Positions 54,269-63,736 are shown, counted from the first letter of the stretch. The stretch is DNA of 64,000 nucleotides from Fulvivirga ulvae (GCF_021389975.1 NZ_CP089981.1:4861501-4925500); one strand, 5' to 3'. Numbers and translations are program-made. Notes: generated by a model from the sequence alone, not told the origin.

Positions 54269-55390
54269 TTAACTTGTGTATTTAGAAATGATTTCTAATA
54301 GTTTTTTCTCTTCTGAAATCCACAAAATCTCCTCTTTTGGCGTGCTAGTGTAAAACTTCGTTGTCTTCATTTTTCTAAGAGTATCTTCTGCTTCGAAGCC
54401 GTCGGCAGTGAGGGTGACCGATGCATTATAGTGGCTGCATAGCGCCGTCCAGGGCTGGTGGTTTTGTAATAGTATTGGAAGTTGATTGCCTAAATATTCA
54501 AAAAGTTTGGTGGGCATGGTATTCATGGTGCTCCTGTTCCAGGGGTAATAAATAACACCGAAATCAGCCTCTCGAATTGCCTTCAGTACTTTGCTGTGAG
54601 AGACTAGTTTATCTCCGCCCTCCAGCCTTATGAAGTCGGTATTTTCAATGACCTTTTTTAACCGGTTAAGTGTGGTGGGAATGGAACAGTACCCTACAAT
54701 TTTTAGCCTGACAGCAGGGTCTTTTTCATGGAGTTTTTTTGCAAAATTTATACACTGAAAAACACCGGTGCTGTCAGCTATTGTACCGGTAAATACCAGG
54801 TTGATTTTTGCGGTATCTTTAACCTCTTTCCTCTCACCGGTTTTAAGATAAACGGGCCGGTATTTATTCTCAATTATTGTGCTCCTTCCACGTGAAAAAC
54901 TGAACTCTTTTTCGTACTGTCTTTCGGCGAGAAAGTAATGGTCAAAAAATAGTCGGCTAATGTACTCTTTACTCCTGACATAACCGGCGATCAGTGGGCG
55001 CAGTATATACGGAAAACTGTTGGTGTAACGTATGTTCCTAAAGTAGTTTTCACGGATGTCGTAGATGATCCTGGAACCAAATAAAATTTTGTATAGGATC
55101 GTAACTATCAGTAATTCATGAGTATTGATAATGATGAGTTCCGGCTTTAATTGAAGGTATTTTTTGAAGCATTTTAAGGGTGCTGCCAGGCGGGAGATGT
55201 TAAGTCTTTTGAATTTGAAAAGAGGATGAAATTTTATGTTCTCAGCTTCAGGAAGTTTTTTTACATAAAACCCTATGATATTAATTTCATATTTATTTGT
55301 TTGGCCCAACGAAAGCCCAAGTTTTTCATACATCCTGGTATCGTCAACCGGTTTAAGTACCGATGCTATGACAAGTTTGTGTTTTTTCAT
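54269..55390 (-). CDS. Glycosyltransferase (GT4-like)
   Basis: 373 aa from ATG 55390 (MKKHKLVIASVLKPVDDTRMYEKLG); the upstream in-frame codons encode only a leucine run. The middle has KINLVFTGTIADSTGVFQCINFAKKL, the start of the C-terminal nucleotide-sugar-binding Rossmann half, and FEYLGNQLPILLQNHQPW with the acidic-to-aromatic pattern of GT-B enzymes. The N-terminal half contains ELIIINTHELLIVTILYK. It probably adds a sugar to a surface glycan; no partner genes are nearby. It diverges from dapD. Confidence 0.75.
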   Translation of the reverse strand: MKKHKLVIASVLKPVDDTRMYEKLGLSLGQTNKYEINIIGFYVKKLPEAENIKFHPLFKFKRLNISRLAAPLKCFKKYLQLKPELIIINTHELLIVTILYKILFGSRIIYDIRENYFRNIRYTNSFPYILRPLIAGYVRSKEYISRLFFDHYFLAERQYEKEFSFSRGRSTIIENKYRPVYLKTGERKEVKDTAKINLVFTGTIADSTGVFQCINFAKKLHEKDPAVRLKIVGYCSIPTTLNRLKKVIENTDFIRLEGGDKLVSHSKVLKAIREADFGVIYYPWNRSTMNTMPTKLFEYLGNQLPILLQNHQPWTALCSHYNASVTLTADGFEAEDTLRKMKTTKFYTSTPKEEILWISEEKKLLEIISKYTS

Positions 55391-55426
55391 TAACAGTAAT
55401 AATAAAAGATTAATCAATAATAGCTG

Positions 55427-56239
55427 ATGGATTTAAGAGAAATTGTAGAAAATGCATGGGAGGATCGCTCCTTACTAAAAGAAAAAGATGTACAAATTGC
55501 CGTTAAAACAATAGTTGGCGATCTGGATCAGGGGGTAAGGAGAGTGGCCGAACCAAATGGCAAAGATTGGTTAGTCAACGAGTGGATCAAGAAGGCCGTA
55601 ATCCTCTATTTTCCTTTAATGAAAATGCAAACCATTGAAGTCGGACCTTTCGAGTTTCATGATAAGATTAAACTCAAAAATAACTACGAAAAGCTTGGAG
55701 TAAGAGTGGTGCCCCATGCAATTGCACGCTATGGGTCTTTTGTAAACAAAGGAGTGGTGATGATGCCTTCCTATGTGAATATCGGAGCATATGTAGATGA
55801 AGGTACCATGGTAGATACCTGGGCCACAGTGGGAAGCTGCGCCCAGATAGGGAAAAATGTTCACCTGAGTGGTGGTGTAGGTATAGGGGGCGTGTTAGAA
55901 CCCGTTCAGGCCGCACCTGTTATTATTGAAGACAATGCTTTTATAGGTTCCCGTTGTATCATCGTAGAAGGCGTAAGAGTGGGTAAGGAGGCAGTGCTTG
56001 GTGCTAACGTTGTGTTAACGGGCAGCTCAAAGATCATAGATGTAACCGGTGATGAACCGGTGGAAACAAAGGGATACGTGCCGGAACGATCTGTGGTTAT
56101 TCCGGGTTCATATACGAAAAAGTTCCCTGCAGGTGAATACCAGGTGCCCTGCGCCCTGATCATTGGCAAGCGTAAAGAGAGTACTGATAAGAAAACTTCC
56201 CTTAATCAGGCTCTCCGGGAAAATGACGTAGCCGTCTGA
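55427..56239 (+). CDS. dapD: 2,3,4,5-tetrahydropyridine-2,6-dicarboxylate N-succinyltransferase
   Basis: 270 aa, the usual size. The left-handed beta-helix of hexapeptide repeats is clear (VVMMPSYVNIGAYVDEGTMVDTWATVGSCAQIGKNVHLSGGVGIGG), with the Asp of MVDTWATVGSCA and the EDNAFIGSRCIIVEGVRVGKEAVLG coil. DapD adds succinyl from succinyl-CoA to tetrahydrodipicolinate in lysine and meso-diaminopimelate synthesis for peptidoglycan. It stands alone; a weak hairpin (GGCACC/GGGTGCC) lies after the stop. Confidence 0.95.
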   Translation: MDLREIVENAWEDRSLLKEKDVQIAVKTIVGDLDQGVRRVAEPNGKDWLVNEWIKKAVILYFPLMKMQTIEVGPFEFHDKIKLKNNYEKLGVRVVPHAIARYGSFVNKGVVMMPSYVNIGAYVDEGTMVDTWATVGSCAQIGKNVHLSGGVGIGGVLEPVQAAPVIIEDNAFIGSRCIIVEGVRVGKEAVLGANVVLTGSSKIIDVTGDEPVETKGYVPERSVVIPGSYTKKFPAGEYQVPCALIIGKRKESTDKKTSLNQALRENDVAV

Positions 56240-56323
56240 TCTGGCATTTACTTTGTAGGGGTAACAGGTATAAAGTAACTAAAATGGCACCGATAGGGTG
56301 CCGTTAATAAAACTGCTACAGAC

Positions 56324-57139
56324 ATGAAAAACTTTGTTACTCTTTTTCTTATCACTATCATTCTAAGCTCTTTCTCCACAGGAGATGAGGAAGTTTATGA
56401 GGCAGTACCTCATGAGAGCTTCCAAAAAGGAGAGGTACTCGACTACAAAGTTTCTTTTGGAATATTCAGCATTGGCAGTGCTAAAATGCTCATCCGCGAT
56501 AACTATTACCGAATCAATCATCGGGATTGCTATAAGGTGGATATTTATGGCAAAACCACGGGTATGGTAGACTGGGTAGCCAAGGTTGACGACCATTGGG
56601 GCGCTTATGTGGATACGGCCGCCTTAGTTCCCCATATCTCTTATCGAAATATCAAGGAGGGTAACTATCGCAAAAATGAAATTGTACGTTTTGACCATCG
56701 TACTAACCTCATTGAAGCTAAGGTTAAAGACAAGAAAACCGGCGAATATAAAGAGCCCAACTACTACTCTGCACCTGAGAATATCAGGGATATGCTGGCC
56801 GGATACCTTTATTTGCGAACCATTGACTTTGCTGAAATGAATGAGGGGGATTTATTTACAGTTAAAGGCTTTTTTGAAGATACATTCTACGAACTGGATG
56901 TGAGGTACAAAGGTAAAGAGGTAATTAAGACTAAAGCCGGTAAGTTCAATGCCATTAAACTGGCTCCTATTATGCCTGAAAACAAGCTGTTTGACGGTGA
57001 AGATTCCATATTTGCCTGGATATCGGATGATAAAAACAAAATACCTCTAAAAGTGGAGGCTAAAATGTTTATTGGCAGTACCGGTGTAGAGCTTTCCGGT
57101 TATAAAAATCTAAGAAACGAAGTGAGTATAATCCAATAA
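56324..57139 (+). CDS. DUF3108 family exported protein
   Basis: 271 aa with a signal peptide (MKNFVTLFLITIILSSFSTG). FQKGEVLDYKVSFGIFSIGSAKMLI and the later AGKFNAIKLAPIMPENKLFDGEDSIFAWISDDKNKIPLKVEAKMFIGSTGVELSGY match DUF3108, a beta-rich periplasmic family of unknown function common in Bacteroidota. An unlinked envelope role is likely. Confidence 0.8.
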   Translation: MKNFVTLFLITIILSSFSTGDEEVYEAVPHESFQKGEVLDYKVSFGIFSIGSAKMLIRDNYYRINHRDCYKVDIYGKTTGMVDWVAKVDDHWGAYVDTAALVPHISYRNIKEGNYRKNEIVRFDHRTNLIEAKVKDKKTGEYKEPNYYSAPENIRDMLAGYLYLRTIDFAEMNEGDLFTVKGFFEDTFYELDVRYKGKEVIKTKAGKFNAIKLAPIMPENKLFDGEDSIFAWISDDKNKIPLKVEAKMFIGSTGVELSGYKNLRNEVSIIQ

Positions 57140-57194
57140 TATTTCCTAGGAAAATAATAATGTTGTAGATTGCCTTCTTACCGACCTAAAACCT

Positions 57195-57947
57195 ATGAAG
57201 CGTTATCTACTGATCGTTGTCTTATGTCTGTTTGGCTTTACATATGGCGCATCACTGGCGCAAAGTGAGACTATCCGTTTTAAATCAGTGGATGGTTTGG
57301 AGATGGCAGCTGACCTTTACTTTAATCATCCGAAATCTGCTCCTTTTATTGTACTTTTTCATCAGGCCAACTGGAGCAGGGGTGAGTACTCCGAGATAGC
57401 TCCTAAGTTAAATAGTATGGGCTATAATTGTATGGCTGTAGACCTTCGGTCAGGGAACAGTGTTAATGATGTCTCCAACATTACAAAGCAAAATGCCCTG
57501 AAAGCTATGAAAGAAACCCAGTATGTCGATGCTATTCCCGATATGCTGGCGGCGGTGGATTATGCTCGAAAGAACTATGCTCAGGGTAAACTCATCATAT
57601 GGGGAAGCTCATATTCTGCATCACTGGCACTTAAGCTGTGTGGTGACCATAAGGACAAAATAGACGCTGTTCTGGCCTTCTCCCCGGGAGAATATTTTAC
57701 CTCTCAGGGTAAGGCCCGGGATTATATTACATCAAGTGCAATTAATGTTACTCAGCCTGCATTTATATCCTCGGCTCGCGATGAGAAAAATAACTGGTGG
57801 GGTATTTATGTCGCCATTCCTTCCGGTAAAAAGACATACTTTCTGCCGCAAAGTGTTGGAAACCACGGGTCAAAGGCCTTATGGAGCAAATACGCGGATG
57901 CTGACAGTTACTGGAAGGCCGTAAATGATTTTTTAACCTCTATTTGA
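57195..57947 (+). CDS. Secreted alpha/beta hydrolase
   Basis: 250 aa with a signal peptide ending near SLAQ. KSAPFIVLFHQANWSRGEYSEIAPKLNSMGYNCMAVDLRSG is a dienelactone-hydrolase-type start, and IIWGSSYSASLALKLCGD holds the candidate nucleophile Ser at the elbow. VGNHGSKALWSKY near the C-terminus could supply the catalytic His. Substrate unknown. Confidence 0.8.
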   Translation: MKRYLLIVVLCLFGFTYGASLAQSETIRFKSVDGLEMAADLYFNHPKSAPFIVLFHQANWSRGEYSEIAPKLNSMGYNCMAVDLRSGNSVNDVSNITKQNALKAMKETQYVDAIPDMLAAVDYARKNYAQGKLIIWGSSYSASLALKLCGDHKDKIDAVLAFSPGEYFTSQGKARDYITSSAINVTQPAFISSARDEKNNWWGIYVAIPSGKKTYFLPQSVGNHGSKALWSKYADADSYWKAVNDFLTSI

Positions 57948-57958
57948 TAGAATATTGT

Positions 57959-57966
57959 TAACTTTG
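57959..57966 (+). promoter_or_regulatory. Candidate -7 box for the TPR lipoprotein gene
   Basis: TAACTTTG fits TAnnTTTG and lies about 65 bp before the ATG at 58032. No -33 element at the expected distance, so tentative. Confidence 0.35.
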
Positions 57967-58031
57967 CACTCTTGAGTGGCAATCATATCGGGTTGGCCAC
58001 TATTTTTTTATTTAAAACCCACATTAGAACT

Positions 58032-58631
58032 ATGCGAAATACATTCATAGTGATGTTTTTATTTTTATTGGTAGCCGGTGCATGCAAAGATGAGAGCTCG
58101 GATTTAGGAGACCAGTATTTCAGGAACGGCCAATATAAAGAGGCCGTAGCAGCTTATACGGAATACTTAACTCTGGAACCTACCCATATCAAATCTCTTT
58201 ATAACAGAGGCCGTGCCTACGAAGAATTAGGGCAGCATGATAAGGCTCTGGCTGATTTTCATAAAATAATAAAGGAAGACCCCCTCAATGTAAATGCTTA
58301 CCTAAGCATAACCAGCGACTATTACTACAGGCAGCAGGACTATGAGAACACTGTCTTCTATGCTGATAAGACGTTGAAGTTAAATGAGAACAATCCCGTA
58401 GCCCATACCCTCAAGGGTAAAGCATATCAAAAACTGGGAAAACTTAACGAAGCCCTGGCAGCTTACAATGCTGCTATAAGTGTAGATAAAGAGTATGCGG
58501 ATGCCTATCTTTCAAGGGCTCTGCTGCGAATACATTTGAAGCAGACCAGCCGTGCTTGCGCGGACCTCACTATGGCCAAGTCATTAGGTGCTAAAAGTGC
58601 AGCTGATGTCATGGGTAAATACTGCAAATGA
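58032..58631 (+). CDS. TPR-repeat lipoprotein
   Basis: 199 aa from ATG 58032, which gives a lipoprotein signal (MRNTFIVMFLFLLVAGACKDES, Cys at the cleavage site). About four tetratricopeptide repeats follow: GDQYFRNGQYKEAVAAYTEYLTLEPTHI, SLYNRGRAYEELGQHDKALADFHKIIKEDPLNV, and AHTLKGKAYQKLGKLNEALAAYNAAISVDKEY. Probably an envelope protein-interaction scaffold. No specific partner is visible. Confidence 0.85.
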   Translation: MRNTFIVMFLFLLVAGACKDESSDLGDQYFRNGQYKEAVAAYTEYLTLEPTHIKSLYNRGRAYEELGQHDKALADFHKIIKEDPLNVNAYLSITSDYYYRQQDYENTVFYADKTLKLNENNPVAHTLKGKAYQKLGKLNEALAAYNAAISVDKEYADAYLSRALLRIHLKQTSRACADLTMAKSLGAKSAADVMGKYCK

Positions 58632-58760
58632 TATCAGGTTAATGGCTGCTGGCTGTTTGTAGTTCCCGGTTTTCAGTTCTGGTTTCATATTAATGAAAGG
58701 ACTGTAAACCGGAAACCCAAAGAGACAGTAGCGCCTGAATTAGGGGGCAGTAAACCGCAA

Positions 58761-59651
58761 CTATCTGGCGAAACGATCAGCTACAATCAAATCTTTTGTA
58801 CCATGTCCCCAGCTATAAAATCCGCTTCCTGATTTTACACCTTTATGACCGGCCTCTACCATGTTTACCAATAACGGGCATGGTGCATACTTAGGGTTGC
58901 CGAAACCTTCATAAAGTACATTGAGAATTGAAAGACATACATCGAGACCGATAAAGTCAGCCAACTGAAGTGGTCCCATAGGGTGAGCCATTCCCAATTT
59001 CATTACTGTATCGATTTCCTCTACACCTGCCACACCCTCATATAAAGACTCAATGGCTTCATTGATCATTGGCATTAGAATGCGATTGGCAATAAAACCG
59101 GGATAATCGTTTACCTCCACTGGTACTTTTCCGAGTTTCCTGGATAGATCCATGATCGTAGCCGTTACTTCATCGGTAGTATTGTACCCTCTGATTACTT
59201 CCACAAGCTTCATTACAGGCACTGGATTCATAAAATGCATACCAATAACCTTGTCAGATCTTTCGGTTACAGCTGCAATTTTTGTTATTGAAATAGATGA
59301 GGTATTAGTGGCAAGCACAGTATTGGCATCACAAATCTTATCCAGATCCCGAAATATTTTAAGCTTCAGATCAATATTTTCTGTTGCTGCTTCTACTACC
59401 AGATCGGCATTTTTCACGCCTTCTTCGGTTGAGGTAAAAGTAGTGATATTACCTAGCGTATTCCTTTTATCATCTTCTGTGATCGCTTCTTTTTTGATCT
59501 GTCGGTCAAGGTTCTTTTCAATCGTACCGAGTGCTCTTTTCAAGGCATCAGCAGAGATATCAATGAGCGATACCTTGTATCCGTTTTGAGCGAATACGTG
59601 AGCGATACCATTCCCCATTGTTCCTGATCCGATTACGGCTATATTTTTCAT
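58761..59651 (-). CDS. 3-hydroxybutyryl-CoA / 3-hydroxyacyl-CoA dehydrogenase
   Basis: 296 aa. The NAD-binding start IAVIGSGTMGNGIAHVFAQNGYKVSLIDIS is typical of the family, and NTSSISITKIAA, GMHFMNPVPVMKLVEVIRGYNTT (catalytic His) and NDYPGFIANRILMPMINEAI complete the conserved set. It oxidises (S)-3-hydroxyacyl-CoA with NAD+ in beta-oxidation or butyryl-CoA metabolism. It is a single gene between convergent and divergent neighbours. Confidence 0.92.
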   Translation of the reverse strand: MKNIAVIGSGTMGNGIAHVFAQNGYKVSLIDISADALKRALGTIEKNLDRQIKKEAITEDDKRNTLGNITTFTSTEEGVKNADLVVEAATENIDLKLKIFRDLDKICDANTVLATNTSSISITKIAAVTERSDKVIGMHFMNPVPVMKLVEVIRGYNTTDEVTATIMDLSRKLGKVPVEVNDYPGFIANRILMPMINEAIESLYEGVAGVEEIDTVMKLGMAHPMGPLQLADFIGLDVCLSILNVLYEGFGNPKYAPCPLLVNMVEAGHKGVKSGSGFYSWGHGTKDLIVADRFAR

Positions 59652-59788
59652 GAATTGATGTGTTTTTGGTTAAAATTTGGCCGGGCAAAGATAGTAAGTT
59701 TTGGCAGGGATAGAATGATTGTAAACGATTTCGTAAAACAATCGATCCACGTCAATTGTCATTGAAAAGAAACTATCCAAATTTCATT

Positions 59789-60217
59789 ATGAGCATGTTT
59801 AAAGAATTTAAAAAGTTTATATCCCGTGGCAATGTTGTGGAGTTGGCCGTGGGGTTGATTATGGCAACATACTTTGGTGCGATTGTCAAGTCACTGGTGG
59901 ATGATATCATAATGCCTCCGGTAGGGCAGTTAATAGCAGGAGTAGATTTTGCCAGGCTTAATTATGTGATAGGCGAAAAGACCCTGGAAGATGGTACTGT
60001 TCAGGAGGTGGCGGTCAATTATGGTACATTTCTGAATCACATGATAACCTTTTTGATTGTTTCTTTAGCTGTATTCGGTGTGGCAAAACTGTACAACAAT
60101 TACCTGAAGAAGAAAAAAGAAGAGCCTGCCGAGGCAGAAAAGGGGCCAACAAGCCAGGAGCAGTTACTTATGGAGATCAGAGATGCCATCAGGGAAAAGA
60201 ATAGCAGAGCTCAATAG
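59789..60217 (+). CDS. mscL: Large-conductance mechanosensitive channel
   Basis: 142 aa from the ATG at 59789; the alternative TTG start upstream is not needed. MFKEFKKFISRGNVVELAVGLIMATYFGAIVKSLVDDIIMPPVGQLIAGVDF is a classic MscL N-terminus and first membrane helix. FLNHMITFLIVSLAVFGVAKLYN is the second helix, followed by a charged cytoplasmic tail. It opens under membrane tension to release solutes in hypo-osmotic shock. Confidence 0.95.
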   Translation: MSMFKEFKKFISRGNVVELAVGLIMATYFGAIVKSLVDDIIMPPVGQLIAGVDFARLNYVIGEKTLEDGTVQEVAVNYGTFLNHMITFLIVSLAVFGVAKLYNNYLKKKKEEPAEAEKGPTSQEQLLMEIRDAIREKNSRAQ

Positions 60218-60261
60218 TGTATCATGCCTGTGGGTAATCGTTTTTGTGTAGTTTTGTGGTT

Positions 60262-61089
60262 ATGGAAATAGGCAACTATTATGAACTTGAAGTAGCCAAA
60301 GAGGTAGACTTTGGTGTTTATCTGAATTCTGAACTTGGAGAAATACTTTTACCTCTAAAATACGTGCCTGAGGGTACGGAAGTAGGTGATATTTTAAGGG
60401 TATTTATTCATAAGGACTCGGAAGACAGGCTTTTGGCCACTACATTGGAACCCAAAGGCAAGGTGGACGATTTTGTTTCACTGATAACCAAAGATATCAC
60501 TCCCCATGGGGCTTTTATGGATTGGGGGCTGGAAAAGGACCTTTTTGTGCCTAACCGGGAACAACACGCCCCATTTCAGGTTGGTCATAGCTACATAATA
60601 AGGATATGTCTTGACTATAAATCCGATCGCCTGATTGGAGTAAGCAAAATCAATACCTTTCTGAGTAATGCTAACCTTGGAGAACTTAAAGAAGGAGACC
60701 AGGTGAATTTGCTGATTTATTCAGAAACAGATGCTGGTTATTCAGCCGTAATCAACGGTAAGCACAAAGGTCTTATCTATCGCAACGAAGTTTTTGAGCC
60801 CGTCAACGTTGGTGATGAAAAAACAGGTTTTATTAAAAAGATAAGAGAAGACCTGAAAATAGACCTTTCGCTGAATCCGGCAGGGATAGGAGCTATTGAT
60901 AAAAACCGTGAGATTGTTTTAGAAAGCCTGCGTGAACATGGAGGCTTTTTACCATACCATGACAAGTCTGAGCCTCATGATATTACGGAGCAGTTTAATA
61001 TGAGCAAGAAAGCTTTTAAAAAAGCCATAGGAGGTTTATATAAAGATCAGCTTATAGATATTGAATCTGACGGTATTCGGTTAAAATGA
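60262..61089 (+). CDS. CvfB-like S1 RNA-binding domain protein
   Basis: 275 aa from the ATG at 60262. Three S1-like segments are suggested: YYELEVAKEVDFGVYLNSELGEILLPLKYVPEGTEVGDILRVFIH, then DITPHGAFMDWGLEKDLFVPNREQHAPFQVGHSYIIRICLD and INLLIYS-type strands near GLIYRNEV. The C-terminal KSEPHDITEQFNMSKKAFKKAIGGLYKDQLIDIESDGIRL is a winged helix, as in CvfB/YitL proteins. These bind RNA and affect gene expression; the exact role is unknown. It overlaps the next gene by 4 bp. Confidence 0.83.
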   Translation: MEIGNYYELEVAKEVDFGVYLNSELGEILLPLKYVPEGTEVGDILRVFIHKDSEDRLLATTLEPKGKVDDFVSLITKDITPHGAFMDWGLEKDLFVPNREQHAPFQVGHSYIIRICLDYKSDRLIGVSKINTFLSNANLGELKEGDQVNLLIYSETDAGYSAVINGKHKGLIYRNEVFEPVNVGDEKTGFIKKIREDLKIDLSLNPAGIGAIDKNREIVLESLREHGGFLPYHDKSEPHDITEQFNMSKKAFKKAIGGLYKDQLIDIESDGIRLK

Positions 61090-61433
61090 AAGCTTTTTTT
61101 TGGGTACTGGGTATTTGTATCGCTACATTTCTGGTCATTTACCTGAATAAGGATAATATCCGGAGGGCTTTTTTTTCTAATCATATATTGTTAAATGCCC
61201 GTGGCGAAGCTAATCCGGCATTGGTTCGAATAGATTGGACATCAGAAACAGGCGGAGATACTGTTACTGTATTTGATCAAGGGCATGAAACAGAGGCTCT
61301 TTACGAAGCAAGAGGGCCTAACCAGTTTATGGTCTATTATAACGGGGAACGCATAGGGAATTTGGAGCACTTCAAATCAAATGCCTATAACCCGCATACT
61401 TATATCTTCGAGCTGCTGCTGAAGCAAGACTAG
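61086..61433 (+). CDS. Small membrane-anchored hypothetical protein
   Basis: 115 aa. One N-terminal membrane segment (AFFWVLGICIATFLVIYL) is followed by a polar outward domain with no recognised family (ALVRIDWTSETGGDTVTVFDQGHETEALYEARGPNQFMVYYNGERIG). The start codon overlaps the S1-protein stop, so the genes are co-translated. No function can be offered. Confidence 0.75.
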   Translation: MKAFFWVLGICIATFLVIYLNKDNIRRAFFSNHILLNARGEANPALVRIDWTSETGGDTVTVFDQGHETEALYEARGPNQFMVYYNGERIGNLEHFKSNAYNPHTYIFELLLKQD

Positions 61434-61467
61434 GTTTACCTGGATCTGACAGTATCAGGACCAGATG

Positions 61468-61896
61468 CTACTCAATAACTCTTGGGCGGAGGTGCGGAGG
61501 TACTTTCGATGAACTCCTGCTATTTACCTCAAGCTTTAGTATATCTGTAGGCTTTTGGCAAAGTACTGCCCGGTTGTTAAATACCGCTATAGGGGCTTTC
61601 AACAGATGAGGGTTGTTCATGAGCACTTCGAGCCATCCTGTCATAGTAAAGGTATTACCCCTTACTTTAGCCTGATAATCCGCGTTAGACTTGTCCAGCA
61701 GGTCTTTTGGCTTGCAACCCAGCATATTGATGATCTCCTTCCATAAAGTAGTCGTAAAACGTACGTTGTGTAAGTCTACCTCGTTGATATGGTTGCTTAC
61801 GGATCGTGCATAGGCTCGTGTTTGTTTGCCTGTACTTGAACTTGGATCATGATAGATCAAAAGAAGTTCATTGGGGTGAAATTGTATACTGCTCAT
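61468..61896 (-). CDS. ArsC/Spx-like thioredoxin-fold protein lacking the catalytic cysteine
   Basis: 142 aa. The start IQFHPNELLLIYHDPSSSTGKQTRAYARSVSNHINEVDL matches the arsenate-reductase ArsC/Spx fold, where HNPxCSKSR normally supplies the catalytic Cys. Here the position is Ser (HDPSSSTGKQT) and the only other Cys residues are distant (LGCKPK, LCQKP). RFTTTLWKEIINMLGCKPKDLLDKSNADY and LEVLMNNPHLLKAPIAVFNNRAVLCQKP follow the family. Probably not an arsenate reductase; more likely a regulatory or structural relative. Confidence 0.75.
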   Translation of the reverse strand: MSSIQFHPNELLLIYHDPSSSTGKQTRAYARSVSNHINEVDLHNVRFTTTLWKEIINMLGCKPKDLLDKSNADYQAKVRGNTFTMTGWLEVLMNNPHLLKAPIAVFNNRAVLCQKPTDILKLEVNSRSSSKVPPHLRPRVIE

Positions 61897-62096
61897 ATAA
61901 AATCGGAATTAGATTGTTTATAATTTACGAAAAAAAAAGGAGAAAATAAAGCCCCTCTTATTTCCTTAACAGTTTACAGGCAGTAAGGATTCGACTTATC
62001 GAAATTTTTATTTAGCAAAGCCAGTACTACAATTCACATAATTTCTGAGAGATGAAGGGTATTTGTAAACGAACAGTACAGACAGGAGGAAACACC

Positions 62097-62474
62097 CTAA
62101 TCACGATAGATCAAAACTTCTTTAGCCAGACCGGTCGCATTAAAGCGAATATTCAGGTAGATATGATCTGTATCTCCAGGGTTGGGTTCGCATTCCGGAG
62201 CATTGTCAATCTCATAAATGTAAAATTTCTGATTACGTTTATAGAGCTCATTTTTGTCGGGCTTGCCCAAAACCCGGACTACCTCATCTTCACTAAGGCC
62301 TTTGATATGCTCTTTGGTTTGCTCAAGGTTATCCATCATTTGCAGCCTGGCGCCTGAGCAGCCATTATGGTCACTTTGCCATTTACTTTCATCAAAACCG
62401 GGAATGTCAATGGCCTTATTGCACGAGTATAGCAAGGCCACAACACTTAGAAAAATACAGTATCTTAATTTCAA
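62097..62474 (-). CDS. Small lipoprotein, SmpA/OmlA (BamE)-like
   Basis: 125 aa. The start is a TTG at 62474, which overlaps the sterol-desaturase stop. A lipoprotein signal is visible (YCIFLSVVALLYSCNKA). The rest (GLSEDEVVRVLGKPDKNELYKRNQKFYIYEI, DHIYLNIRFNATGLAKEVLIYRD) follows the SmpA/BamE pattern of a helix with E-V-x-x-x-L-G-x-P and two strands. Classed as a BamE-like outer-membrane accessory with modest certainty. Co-transcribed with the desaturase gene. Confidence 0.65.
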   Translation of the reverse strand: MKLRYCIFLSVVALLYSCNKAIDIPGFDESKWQSDHNGCSGARLQMMDNLEQTKEHIKGLSEDEVVRVLGKPDKNELYKRNQKFYIYEIDNAPECEPNPGDTDHIYLNIRFNATGLAKEVLIYRD

Positions 62475-63718
62475 GATTCTTTAACGGTAACTAGAGATTG
62501 ATTCTTATTTACTGAAAAATTGAGCAGGATCATCCAACTCATTGATATGACAAAGTAAGTGATAGAAACAATGATAAACCAGAGGTTAAGGTTTAAATAA
62601 TATGTGAGGGCAATTGCACCTGCCGATATCGTCAATATTCTTACCTTTTCCAGTAGCCATACCCAGTTTTTCATTTCAAACAACGCGCCACAATTCATAA
62701 TAGTCAGAATGATCGCCGTAACAAATGCTACTTTCTCCCAGGAAGCAAAGTTTGCCTGCTGAAATAGAAAAAAAGCAGTGGCTCCTAAAGCCAGCAGGTA
62801 TTGAAAAAGTACATAAAGATTAAGCGGGGTAGGAGAAAGCGTGTCAAACTTTTTGTAGCGTGTCTTATCTACCTCCGGAGCGGGCTGATATCCGCCCATA
62901 TATTCAGGAAACCAGCCCGGTTTGTAAAACATAAACTTCAGCCTGTCCTTCCATTTAGGTATCTTTTTTAAATAGTCCCACATCCATATGTAATGGTCCA
63001 GATTAACCCAGACAGGATTCCAGCTGTTAATTGGTTTGGTAATTCCATAAGTCGGTCTTTCTTCTTCCTCCTGAAATGTGCCAAACATCTTATCCCAAAT
63101 GATAAATACCCCGGCATGATTCTTATCAATATACTTAGGGTCTCTGCCATGGTGTACTCTGTGGTGAGAAGGGGTATTCATAAACTTTTCAATAATGCCC
63201 AGCTTACCAATGGTCTCTGTGTGTATCCAGAACTGGTACACTGTAACCAGGGCGGAAACCAGTACAAAGTTTACAGGATTGAAGCCAATTACGGCCAGGG
63301 GGAGGTTAAATGCAAAAGTCCAGAGTATCTGAAAACTTCCCTGGCGAAGTGCCACGGAGAAGTTATAGTCTTCACTTTGATGATGCACCACATGGCCACC
63401 CCAGAATAGATTGATCTCATGACTCATCCTGTGAGCCCAGTAGTAACAAAAATCTACAGCGAAGAACAATACAATAAAGGTCAACCAGTTTGAGGGGATC
63501 TCGAAAACGGCCAGGTATTCGTAAACCAGGTAATATACTCCCACACCAATAACTTTTAAGAATATCCCGGTAAGTTGCTGTGTAATGCCGCAACTAATGT
63601 TGGTTACTGCATCATTTAACCTGTAGATCTTTTTATTGGAGATCTGCTGTACAATCAGCTCGATGCCAATGAGTAAAAAATAAATAGGAATAGAAAGGAC
63701 TATAGGGTTAATATCCAT
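62471..63718 (-). CDS. Sterol desaturase / fatty acid hydroxylase family protein
   Basis: 415 aa, membrane-bound. The three His-rich iron-ligand motifs are present: YYWAHRMSHEINLFW, GHVVHHQSEDYNFS, and MNTPSHHRVHHGRDPKYID. About nine hydrophobic segments flank them. Family members insert oxygen into or desaturate membrane lipids such as sterols, hopanoids or fatty acids, using a di-iron centre. The C-terminal ~140 residues are extra membrane segments not shown by the smallest members. The substrate is unknown. Confidence 0.85.
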   Translation of the reverse strand: MDINPIVLSIPIYFLLIGIELIVQQISNKKIYRLNDAVTNISCGITQQLTGIFLKVIGVGVYYLVYEYLAVFEIPSNWLTFIVLFFAVDFCYYWAHRMSHEINLFWGGHVVHHQSEDYNFSVALRQGSFQILWTFAFNLPLAVIGFNPVNFVLVSALVTVYQFWIHTETIGKLGIIEKFMNTPSHHRVHHGRDPKYIDKNHAGVFIIWDKMFGTFQEEEERPTYGITKPINSWNPVWVNLDHYIWMWDYLKKIPKWKDRLKFMFYKPGWFPEYMGGYQPAPEVDKTRYKKFDTLSPTPLNLYVLFQYLLALGATAFFLFQQANFASWEKVAFVTAIILTIMNCGALFEMKNWVWLLEKVRILTISAGAIALTYYLNLNLWFIIVSITYFVISMSWMILLNFSVNKNQSLVTVKES

Positions 63719-63736
63719 AGGGGCGCTTTTATTAAA

